NCBI RefSeq assembly: GCF_008634025.1 | Contig: NZ_PDCM01000002.1 | Location: forward strand, 1,240,001-1,304,000 | Length of the DNA stretch: 64,000 bases | From: Streptomyces albofaciens JCM 4342 | Lineage (GTDB): Bacteria > Actinomycetota > Actinomycetes > Streptomycetales > Streptomycetaceae | Reading direction: 5' to 3' | Shown: one piece after another, positions 35,074-41,680 of the stretch | Numbering within the stretch: the first letter of the stretch is position 1 | Layout: each line of letters starts with the position of its first letter | Notes under the pieces: model-generated | What the model was told of the DNA's origin: nothing | Databases searched by the model: none | The model's input: only the letters and a program-made list of their open reading frames with translations | Translations under genes and position numbers: made by a program

Positions 35074-35110
35074 GACAGGGGCCTTGAGTCCGGTGGACAG
35101 GGGCCTTGAG
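35074..35110 (-). promoter_or_regulatory. 15-bp direct repeat in the P450 promoter
   Basis: GACAGGGGCCTTGAG occurs at 35074-35088 and 35096-35110 (22 bp start to start, about two helical turns). On the coding strand the second copy is followed by CTAGAGTC, whose TAGAGT could be a -10, then the P450 ATG 15 bases after the element. Candidate binding site for an activator or repressor of the P450 gene. Confidence 0.5.
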
Positions 35111-35141
35111 GCCGACCGCGGAAGGTGCCGCCCGCACCGGC

Positions 35142-36455
35142 TCAGTGCCGCTGCATGGCGCTCCGCTGGCGCAGTTCGGTGAGAACGGTGTCGGTCAGCG
35201 GCGAGTAGTAGACGTCCGCGACGCGCGCCAAGTGCTCGTATTCCGCGGCCAGTTCGGCTTCCGCAACCAGTTCTGCGGCCGTGCCGGGCGGCGGGCCGCT
35301 GGGCAGGGCGGTCGGGCGCCGCTCAGGGGAGGTACCGGACCGCTCCCCCGGCCGCTCGCCCTCCGCCGTTACCACCACGCTCTCCGCGCCGGGTACGGGA
35401 ACGAGGCCGATCGCCCGGTTCTCCAGACCGCGGCGCAGCGCGGCGGCCTCCGCGACGGCCGCCAGCTGCCGTTCGTCCGCCACCACGGCACGCCCGCGTT
35501 CGCGGGCGATGTCGACGGTGTCCGCTTCCACGTACCGCCGGATGCCGCGCTGGACGTCCCGGATCTGCGCCATCTGCCGGTCGGCGCGCCGCTGGAGGCC
35601 AGCGAACGGCCACCGCCCGCCCCAGTACGGGCCGCCCGCGGCCATCTCGGGGGCCTGGGCGGTGACGTCCTTCCACAGAGGGTGCAGACGGCGCATGCGG
35701 CGCCAGGCGTACGCCCGCGAGCCCGCGGCCGGGAGCGCGAGCCCGGCCAGCACCAGGAGCGCGGCGACCGAAGCGCTCAGCGGCGCCACGCCGTTGGAGA
35801 GCCACGGCGCCGCGTACCCGGCCCAGGACAGGACGAGGCCGGCCAGCTTGCAGGCGCAGTACGCCAGACCGAGCCAGCAGCCGGCGGCCAGCACCCGCAG
35901 CCCCCGCGCGAGCCAGGAGGCGCCGAGCCGGCCGGCGTAGCGCGGGCAGAGGGCGCCGAGGCCCGCGAGGCTGGTGCCGAAGATGGCCAGATACAGCACC
36001 AGGAAGGTCATCACCCCCGGCGAGCCGGCGTAGGCCGTACCGAGGTCGCGGGGGTGTTCCACGTCGTCCGGCCGCCCGACGACGAAGGAGGTGACCGCCA
36101 CCGCCCAGGCCACGGCCACGGCCGTCACGGCCGTACGGGACCGCGACCGGACCCGCGCGCGGCCCTCCGCGCCCGTACCGCCGCTCCAGCGCAGCAGCAG
36201 GACGAACGCGCCGGCCGCGAAGACCACGACCGAGGAGTAGAGGAAGACCATGGCCAGGTTCGACACACCGGTCAGCCGGTCGAACCACCGGTAGACGCCG
36301 GGGGCGGAGAAGACGAACACCGTCGCCGCGCCGGCGCCCATCACGCACGTCAGTCCCAGGTCGGCGTTGCCTCGGCCGCGGAGCCAGGCGCGCGTCTTCA
36401 AGACGACGACGGTCCAGGCCACTCCGCCGAAACACAGATACAGCACGTCAAACAC
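35142..36455 (-). CDS. MAB_1171c-family membrane protein
   Basis: 437 residues with about seven N-terminal membrane helices (VLYLCFGGVAWTVVVL, LGLTCVMGAGAATVFVFSAPG, LAMVFLYSSVVVFAAGAFVLLL, AVAWAVAVTSFVVG, VMTFLVLYLAIFG and two more) and a roughly 180-residue cytoplasmic tail containing RRMRRLHPLWKDVTAQAP and YYSPLTDTVL. These are features of the MAB_1171c group, called a putative transporter but of unknown function. The GTG at 36455 is preferred: GGGGG lies five bases before it and it clears the upstream gene by 17 bases; an ATG at 36494 would overlap that gene by 22 bases. Confidence 0.8.
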   Translation of the reverse strand: MFDVLYLCFGGVAWTVVVLKTRAWLRGRGNADLGLTCVMGAGAATVFVFSAPGVYRWFDRLTGVSNLAMVFLYSSVVVFAAGAFVLLLRWSGGTGAEGRARVRSRSRTAVTAVAVAWAVAVTSFVVGRPDDVEHPRDLGTAYAGSPGVMTFLVLYLAIFGTSLAGLGALCPRYAGRLGASWLARGLRVLAAGCWLGLAYCACKLAGLVLSWAGYAAPWLSNGVAPLSASVAALLVLAGLALPAAGSRAYAWRRMRRLHPLWKDVTAQAPEMAAGGPYWGGRWPFAGLQRRADRQMAQIRDVQRGIRRYVEADTVDIARERGRAVVADERQLAAVAEAAALRRGLENRAIGLVPVPGAESVVVTAEGERPGERSGTSPERRPTALPSGPPPGTAAELVAEAELAAEYEHLARVADVYYSPLTDTVLTELRQRSAMQRH

Positions 36456-36472
36456 TCGATCCCCCGTCCGAG

Positions 36473-37069
36473 TCACCAGGTACCGGCGCCACACGCGGCG
36501 CCGCCCTGCCCGCCGTTGCCGTCTGCCCCACGGTCCGCGGGGCCGTGCCGCCCGTCGCGCCGGTGCCGCAGCGCGGGCGCCGACGCGGCGGCGAGTCCGG
36601 CGGCCCGTCCCGTCGGCTCCGGCCCTCGGTACACCGGCGAGGGCGCCACCCGCGCCATGGGCAGCCCGCCCGGCACCTCCGCCGCCCGGGGCGCGGAGCC
36701 GTCACGGCCGGTCACGCCGGGCGCCGCGGGGTCGAGCAGCAGACGGCCGATTTCATGCAGCACGATGTGCGCCCGCTGCCAGGCGCTGGTCCGGAGTTCG
36801 CAGGAAATCCAGTACCCGTCGTCGGTACGGGCCGTCAGCCCGGACGCCGGGCCGTTCAGCCGTATCGGCACGATCCGCACCGGACACCCGGGATACGCCG
36901 CCACGGCGTCGCACACACCCGCCAGGTCGGTCCGGTCCGGCAGCACCGGTTCCCTGACCACCCGCTCACAGCGGTGCCGGACCCGCCGGGCCCGCGCGCC
37001 CGCGCACAGACGCCCCCGGCGCCGCCCACGCACGCTCCGCGCCCCGCTCCCGGCCCGCACGCCCCCCAT
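36473..37069 (-). CDS. ImmA/IrrE-like protein with degenerate HExxH motif
   Basis: About 198 residues. The core QRAHIVLHEIGRLLLDP resembles the zinc-peptidase helix of ImmA/IrrE proteins (HExxH), but the last histidine is Arg (HEIGR), so metal binding and peptidase activity are doubtful. Before it come CDAVAAYPGCPVRIVPIRLNG and DDGYWISCELRTSAWQR, the family's beta-strands. The C-terminal part is low-complexity Arg/Gly/Ala. The start is uncertain: ATG 37069 has a G-run upstream; GTG 37123 is possible. It lies just before the MAB_1171c membrane gene, its usual partner in Streptomyces, usually taken to be a regulatory or toxin-like component. Confidence 0.7.
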   Translation of the reverse strand: MGGVRAGSGARSVRGRRRGRLCAGARARRVRHRCERVVREPVLPDRTDLAGVCDAVAAYPGCPVRIVPIRLNGPASGLTARTDDGYWISCELRTSAWQRAHIVLHEIGRLLLDPAAPGVTGRDGSAPRAAEVPGGLPMARVAPSPVYRGPEPTGRAAGLAAASAPALRHRRDGRHGPADRGADGNGGQGGAACGAGTW

Positions 37070-37208
37070 AGCATCCGCCCCCCGGCTTCGCTCCCCCGGA
37101 TCCCGGCCGCCCGCGCCCCGCACGCAGTTGGCACCGCCGAAACCGCAGCCCGCATCCTGTCACGCGAGGAATAACGCGCACCAGTCCACTTACGGACAGT
37201 GAAAACAG

Positions 37209-37230
37209 CGGAAACAGGGGGCTGTTTCCG
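37209..37230. promoter_or_regulatory. Inverted repeat CGGAAACAG-GGGG-CTGTTTCCG
   Basis: Perfect 9-bp arms around GGGG, between tRNA-Pro and the ImmA-like gene, 140 bases upstream of the latter. AAACAG is repeated just before it (37203-37208). It could be an operator or an intrinsic hairpin ending the tRNA transcript about 130 bases downstream of the tRNA. Confidence 0.4.
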
Positions 37231-37360
37231 AGGAATCGAAGATGGGGTGACCGGGGCCGGGGCGGGCGTCCGGCGGGCAGCCGTCGCCGGCACCGGAGCC
37301 GAACGCCGCGAAGGCCGCCCTCACATCTCTGCGAGAACGGCCTACGACCTGCGAAAACGC

Positions 37361-37437
<77 letters not shown>

Positions 37438-37580
37438 ATGCCCGTCCGGTCCGGGGTTTCGTCCCGGGCGGCCGTGCACGAGAACAATACCGCATGTCAG
37501 GGGGTGTCCACTGCCGGGTTCCGGCCGAGCCGCCGGCCGGGCGGACCGGGGCGGGCCGGTGGGCGGGGACGGAGCGGGCG

Positions 37581-37624
37581 CGGGCCCGGGCAGAGCCGGT
37601 GGCGGGCCCGGGCAGAGCCGGTGG
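37581..37624. repeat. 22-bp tandem duplication
   Basis: Two exact copies of a 22-bp unit (37581-37602 and 37603-37624, beginning CGGGCCCGGGCAGAGCC) upstream of the YiaA/B-like gene. Slippage-type repeat; a shorter third partial unit follows. Confidence 0.8.
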
Positions 37625-37642
37625 CGGGCCGGGCGGACGGGG

Positions 37643-37660
37643 ATGAGTACGCGTACTCAT
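37643..37660. promoter_or_regulatory. Perfect 18-bp palindrome ATGAGTACGCGTACTCAT
   Basis: Uninterrupted palindrome, 33 bases upstream of the YiaA/B-like ATG. Position and perfect symmetry fit a dimeric repressor site over that gene's promoter. The cognate regulator is not identifiable; SoxR is encoded nearby but this is not a SoxR-type box. Confidence 0.6.
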
Positions 37661-37693
37661 GTGTCCCCGCGCGGGCGGCGGCACGCTACGCGC

Positions 37694-37987
37694 ATGACCA
37701 CTCCTTCGATACAGCGGCCGACGACCACCGCCTTCTTCGTGCAGTCCGCGATCTCGTTCGGGCTCTCCCTGGTGGCTCTGATGGTGGGCATCGTCAAGCT
37801 GCCCGTGGGCGCCTGGGAGCGGGGCTTCCTCGGGCTGGGGCTGATCTTCGTGGTCTCGTCGGCGTTCACGCTGGCCAAGTGCGTACGGGACCGGCAGGAG
37901 GCCGAGGAGGTCACCAACCGGGTGGACAAGGCGCGGATCGACAAGCTGCTCGTGGAGCAGGACGTCTTCAAGCCCGGTCAGGTGTGA
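37694..37987 (+). CDS. YiaA/YiaB-family inner-membrane protein
   Basis: 97 residues. Two membrane helices ([24 protein letters not shown] and [29 protein letters not shown]) with a short turn, the YiaAB two-helix pattern, then a charged cytoplasmic tail. Function unknown; related proteins are stress-associated in enterobacteria. ATG 37694 has no strong ribosome binding site. Its last 20 bases overlap the 3' end of soxR on the other strand, and a perfect 18-bp palindrome lies upstream. Confidence 0.85.
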   Translation: MTTPSIQRPTTTAFFVQSAISFGLSLVALMVGIVKLPVGAWERGFLGLGLIFVVSSAFTLAKCVRDRQEAEEVTNRVDKARIDKLLVEQDVFKPGQV

Positions 37988-38465
37988 CGCCGGGCGCGTC
38001 GACGCCGACCGTGTCCGGGCGCTCGCCCAGCAGATAGCGGGCGCCCGCCCCGCTCCCGGCCGCCGCGTCGCCGGGGTTGTAGAGAGCACACTTGCGCAGG
38101 CTCAGGCAGCCGCAGCCGATGCAGCCGGTCAACTTGCGGCGCAGTTCCTCCAGTTCGGCGATCTGCTGGTCGATGCGGCGGGTCCAGGTGCGGGCGACGC
38201 TGTTCCACTGGGCCGCGTTCGGGGCGCGGTCCTGCGGAAGCTTGGCCAGGGCGGCACTGGTCTCCTCCAAGGAGAGGCCGACCACCTGGGCCGCCCGGAT
38301 GAAGGCGACGCGCCGCAGCGTGGCGCGGGTGAAGCGGCGCTGGCCGCCGCTGGTGCGTTCGGAGTGGATCAGTCCCCGTTCCTCGTAGTACCGCAGCGCG
38401 GAGGCGGCCAGTCCGCTGCGGCCGGCAAGCTCCCCGATCGGGAGGCGGTCGTGGGGTGAAGTCAT
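37968..38465 (-). CDS. soxR: Redox-sensing transcriptional activator SoxR
   Basis: 165 residues. The MerR helix-turn-helix ([26 protein letters not shown], then [17 protein letters not shown]) is followed by a dimerisation helix and the [2Fe-2S] cluster motif [12 protein letters not shown] with four cysteines, the SoxR hallmark. The cluster is oxidised by redox-cycling compounds, which in Streptomyces include its own coloured antibiotics. The C-terminal extension (about 35 residues) resembles that of actinobacterial SoxR. The divergent SoxR box sits 20 bases upstream of its ATG and directly before a transketolase gene. Confidence 0.95.
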   Translation of the reverse strand: MTSPHDRLPIGELAGRSGLAASALRYYEERGLIHSERTSGGQRRFTRATLRRVAFIRAAQVVGLSLEETSAALAKLPQDRAPNAAQWNSVARTWTRRIDQQIAELEELRRKLTGCIGCGCLSLRKCALYNPGDAAAGSGAGARYLLGERPDTVGVDAPGVTPDRA

Positions 38466-38484
38466 GCCCGAAGATTACCGCTTG

Positions 38485-38504
38485 ACTTCAAGCGCGCTTG
38501 AAGT
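38485..38504 (+). promoter_or_regulatory. SoxR box with probable leaderless promoter for transketolase
   Basis: Perfect 20-bp palindrome ACTTCAAGCGCGCTTGAAGT, close to the Streptomyces SoxR site (CCTCAAGTGCGCTTGAGG core CAAG...CTTG). It lies between TTGACT (38482-38487) and CAAGCT (38507-38512), which are 19 bp apart, the over-long spacer typical of MerR-family promoters. Transcription would begin at about the ATG at 38520, where no Shine-Dalgarno is seen. Confidence 0.8.
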
Positions 38505-38519
38505 TGCAAGCTTCCTGCC

Positions 38520-39293
38520 ATGACGAACACGACCACGGACACGACCAGGGACGCGGCCGAGGACACCACCGCCGCGCCGCTCGACGACTTCGCCGCGCTC
38601 CCGCGGCTGATGAGCCACATGACCGGGGACGAGAAGCACGGCCCGGCCGCCACCTCCACCCTCGACGCCCTCTGGGTGCTCTACGACCGGGTGCTGCGGG
38701 TCTCCCCCGCCACCGCCGACGACCCGGACCGGGACCGCTTCCTGCTCTCCAAGGGGCACGGCCCGATGGCCTACTACGCGGTGCTCGCCGCCAAGGGCTT
38801 CTTCCCCACCGCGTGGCTGCCGGGCTTCGGCTCGTACGACTCGCCGCTCGGCCACCACCCGGACCGGCTGCTGGTGCCGGGCGCGGAGATCGGCAGCGGT
38901 TCGCTGGGACACGGGCTGCCGCTGGCCGTGGGCACGGCGCTGGGCCTGCGCGCCCAGGGGCGCACCGACCCGGCGGTCTGGGTGCTGATCGGCGACGCCG
39001 AGCTGGACGAGGGCAGCAACCACGAGGCCATCGCGTACGCGGGTGCCGTCGGCCTGTCCCGGCTGCACACGCTCGTCATCGACAACTCCTCGGCGACGCA
39101 CGGCTGGAGCGGCGGCATCGCCTCGCGCTTCGAGGCCGCGGGCTGGTCCGCGACGACCGTGGACGGCCGCGACCACGAAGCGCTGTACGCGGCCTTCACC
39201 CTGCCCCACCCGGACCGGCCGCACGCGGTGGTCGCCCGGGTGGAGGCCAAGGAGTACGCGGGCGAGCCGAAGCCGAAGGCGAAAGCGGCCTGA
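38520..39293 (+). CDS. Transketolase, N-terminal (ThDP-binding) subunit
   Basis: 257 residues, about one third to half of a normal transketolase. Seen: SHMTGDEKHGPAATSTLDALWVLYDRVL, RFLLSKGHGPMAYYAVLAAKGFF, LGHHPDRLLVPGAEIGSGSLGHGLPLAVGTALG, and the ThDP/Mg motif VLIGDAELDEGSNHEAIAYAG. The protein needs the separately encoded C-terminal subunit (39452-40354) to transfer two-carbon ketol units between sugar phosphates. Expression from a SoxR-activated, apparently leaderless promoter would tie it to oxidative or redox-cycler stress. The gene ends with the first of two 17-bp units that each contain a TGA. Confidence 0.92.
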   Translation: MTNTTTDTTRDAAEDTTAAPLDDFAALPRLMSHMTGDEKHGPAATSTLDALWVLYDRVLRVSPATADDPDRDRFLLSKGHGPMAYYAVLAAKGFFPTAWLPGFGSYDSPLGHHPDRLLVPGAEIGSGSLGHGLPLAVGTALGLRAQGRTDPAVWVLIGDAELDEGSNHEAIAYAGAVGLSRLHTLVIDNSSATHGWSGGIASRFEAAGWSATTVDGRDHEALYAAFTLPHPDRPHAVVARVEAKEYAGEPKPKAKAA

Positions 39294-39324
39294 GCCACGC
39301 CCGGCCCTGAGCCACGCCCGGCCC
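39291..39324 (+). repeat. 17-bp tandem repeat duplicating the transketolase stop
   Basis: TGAGCCACGCCCGGCCC occurs twice (39291-39307, 39308-39324), the first copy starting at the stop codon, and a diverged third unit follows. Degenerate CGCCCGGCACCCG repeats and a GGGATCTGATCCC hairpin (39339-39351) fill the rest of the 158-base gap before the second subunit. Confidence 0.75.
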
Positions 39325-39451
39325 TGAACCCGCGCCCGGGATCTGATCCCGCCGCCCGGCACCCGTACCCACGCCCGGCCCCGCACCCTCCGCCCGGCAC
39401 CCGAACCCGCGCCCCACATACTCTTACCTGCTTCTGAAAAGGACCCACCTC

Positions 39452-40354
39452 ATGGACACCATGCGTGAACGTTTCGCCTCGGTCACCACCCAGCTGCTGG
39501 ACGAGGACCCGCGGCTGGCGGTCGTGCTCGCCGACATCGGCGTGGACGGCTTCCGCACGGCCGCCGAGCGCCACCCCCGGCGGGTGGTCAACGTCGGCAT
39601 CAGGGAGCAGCTGCTCGTCGGCGTGGGCGGCGGGCTGGCCCTGGCCGGGCTGCGGCCCGTCGTGCACACCTTCGCCAGCTTCCTGGTCGAGCGGCCCTTC
39701 GAGCAGGTGAAGCTGGACTTCGGGCACCAGGGCGTGGGCGGGGTGCTGGTGAGCGCCGCCGGGTCCTACGACTGGCCGGCCGGCGGCTTCACCCACATGG
39801 CGCCGGGCGACATCGCCCTGCTGGACAGCCTGGACGGCTGGACCGTGCACGTCCCCGGGCACCCGGACGAGGCGGAGACGCTGCTGCGGCACGCCGCCGC
39901 GGCCGGTGACGACAAGGTCTACGTACGGCTGTCCGCGCAGAGCAACGAGGCGGCGCGGCCGGTCGACGGGGCGCGGTTCCTGCCGGTGCGCGAAGGACGG
40001 AACGGTGTCGTTCTGGCGGTCGGTCCGATGCTGGACAACGTCCTCGCCGCCACCGAGGGCCTGGACGTGACCGTGCTCTACGCGACGACCGTGCGGCCCT
40101 TCGACGACGCGGCGCTGCGTACGGCGGTGGCCGGGGCCACGGCCGCGGACGTGGTGATCGTGGAGCCGTACCACGAGGGCACCTCGACCCGGCACGCGAA
40201 CGACGCGCTGGAGCACGTGCCGCACCGCGTCCTCGGCCTGGGTGTCGGGCGCCGGGAGCTGCGCCGTTACGGGCAGATCGACGAGCACCTGGCGGGTCAG
40301 GGCCTGGACGCGCGGTCGCTGCGCGAGCGGATCACCGGTTTCCTCGGCCGGTGA
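39452..40354 (+). CDS. Transketolase, C-terminal subunit
   Basis: 300 residues, covering the pyrimidine-binding and C-terminal domains: MRERFASVTTQLLDEDPRLAVVLADIGVDG, VVNVGIREQLLVGVGGGLALAGLRPVVHTFASFLVERPFEQVKLDF, DWPAGGFTHMAPGDIALLDSL and VLYATTVRPFDDAALR. The catalytic glutamate of the IREQ motif, which activates ThDP in the partner subunit, is present. Start ATG 39452 with AAAAGGA upstream. The 158-base spacer is long for two obligate partners and is filled with degenerate repeats. Confidence 0.92.
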   Translation: MDTMRERFASVTTQLLDEDPRLAVVLADIGVDGFRTAAERHPRRVVNVGIREQLLVGVGGGLALAGLRPVVHTFASFLVERPFEQVKLDFGHQGVGGVLVSAAGSYDWPAGGFTHMAPGDIALLDSLDGWTVHVPGHPDEAETLLRHAAAAGDDKVYVRLSAQSNEAARPVDGARFLPVREGRNGVVLAVGPMLDNVLAATEGLDVTVLYATTVRPFDDAALRTAVAGATAADVVIVEPYHEGTSTRHANDALEHVPHRVLGLGVGRRELRRYGQIDEHLAGQGLDARSLRERITGFLGR

Positions 40355-40390
40355 GGCCGGGTCCTCCGTGACCGGTACGCCGCCCGGCGC

Positions 40391-41314
40391 CTACACGCGC
40401 TCGTCCAGCCACGCCAGCAGGTCCCGCTGCACCTCGTCGCGGTTGGTCTCGTTGAGGATCTCGTGGCGGGCCCCGGGGTAGGCCCGCCAGGACAGGTCGC
40501 GCAGGCCCGCGTAGCGGAAGTCCTCCAGGAGTTCGGCGACGTGCGTCAGCCGCTGGTTGCAGGGGTCCCGGTCGCCGACCGCGATGTGGACGGGCAGCCC
40601 GAGCGGCATCCGCGCCAGGTCGCGCGGGTCGTTGACCTTGCGGACCGCCCATACCCAGTCCAGCGCCAGCCCGGCGCCGAAGGGGAAGCCGCAGTGCTCG
40701 TCGGCCACGTAGCGGTCCACCTCGGCGGTGTCGCGGGAGAGCCATTCGAAGCCGGTGCGGGGCTCGTACGGGTCGTTGAAGGAACTGAAGAGGCGCGGGA
40801 CGAAATCGGAGGGGGCGGCGCGGCCGCGTTCGGCGATCTCCGCCTCCAGGGCGGCGGCGCTGGTCTCGATCTCGGCTCCGGGCAGGCTGCGGAAGGCGCC
40901 GGTGAGGATCAGTCCGGCCAGGTCGGCGCCGTATTCCTGGGCGTAGTCGCGGGCCAGCATCGAGCCCATGCTGTGGCCCAGGAGGACCAGCGGCAGGCCG
41001 GGATGGGCGGCGGCGGCCCGGTCGCCGATGTGCTTGAGGTCGGTGACGATGGCGCGCCACCCGTCGTCCCCGGCGACGCCGAGGCCGCCGGTGGAGGCGG
41101 CGGTGGCGCCATGGCCCCGGTGATCGGAGGCGATCACCACATAGCCGTGTCCGGCGAGGAAGCGCGCGAACCGGCCATACCTCCGGGCGTGTTCGGCCGC
41201 TCCGTGGGCGATCTGCACCAGGGCGCGGGGCCGGCCCGACTCCGGCTGCCAGGTGTACGTGGCGACGCGGACCGCGTCCGCGGCCTGGTGGAAGTCCTGC
41301 TGTACGGGCTGCAT
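40391..41314 (-). CDS. Alpha/beta hydrolase (monoacylglycerol-lipase-like serine hydrolase)
   Basis: 307 residues of the Hydrolase_4 group. Seen: ALVQIAHGAAEHARRYGRFARFLAGHGYVVIASDHRGHGAT (oxyanion region and cap), LPLVLLGHSMGSMLA with the nucleophile Ser in GHSMG, GDRDPCNQ (catalytic Asp) and YPGARHEILNE (catalytic His). The motif set resembles monoacylglycerol lipases and lysophospholipases. AGGAGAA lies 8 bases before ATG 41314. Cytoplasmic, no signal peptide. The next gene upstream runs the other way. Confidence 0.88.
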   Translation of the reverse strand: MQPVQQDFHQAADAVRVATYTWQPESGRPRALVQIAHGAAEHARRYGRFARFLAGHGYVVIASDHRGHGATAASTGGLGVAGDDGWRAIVTDLKHIGDRAAAAHPGLPLVLLGHSMGSMLARDYAQEYGADLAGLILTGAFRSLPGAEIETSAAALEAEIAERGRAAPSDFVPRLFSSFNDPYEPRTGFEWLSRDTAEVDRYVADEHCGFPFGAGLALDWVWAVRKVNDPRDLARMPLGLPVHIAVGDRDPCNQRLTHVAELLEDFRYAGLRDLSWRAYPGARHEILNETNRDEVQRDLLAWLDERV

Positions 41315-41680
41315 GACGCGTTCTCCTGACTGCCGGGACGGCGTACGGAAGGCAGGCTGCGGTGGCGGACGCGGCGAGCACCCGGCGAAGACCGCCGCCG
41401 GGAGGCCGCCGTCAGTAGACCGCCACCAGTAGACCACCGCCGGACACCACCGCCGAGGGCTCCCCGCGACATTCTCTCCCCGGCCTTTCCTCCGGCTTCT
41501 TCCCGGGCTTCTTCCCCGGCCTCCCCTCCGGCCGCTCCCCCGCCCCGGCACCCGGCCACCTCTGGGACGCACCTCAGACACTCCCCGGTAAGTGTTGACC
41601 TCCGGCCGACCGCGCGTGACACGATCAGTCGTTCCATCGTCGGCGACCCACCCGCGCAACCCCCCACTGCTGGAGGACCG
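41315..41680. other. Intergenic stretch between two divergent hydrolase genes
   Basis: 366 bases. The left part is pyrimidine-rich low-complexity sequence (repeated CTTCTTCCCCGGC-like units around 41490-41530) without a credible ORF. The right end carries the promoter for the beta-propeller amidohydrolase. Confidence 0.5.
41595..41625 (+). promoter_or_regulatory. Candidate sigma-70-type promoter for the amidohydrolase
   Basis: TTGACC at 41595-41600 and CACGAT at 41620-41625, 19 bp apart. This would start transcription about 50 bases before the TTG start codon. Recognised by eye only. Confidence 0.35.

Noticed and set aside
36494..36494. ATG 36494 as start of the MAB_1171c protein
   Set aside because: It would overlap the ImmA-like gene by 22 bases, while GTG 36455 has a G-rich ribosome binding site and starts at the first hydrophobic segment.
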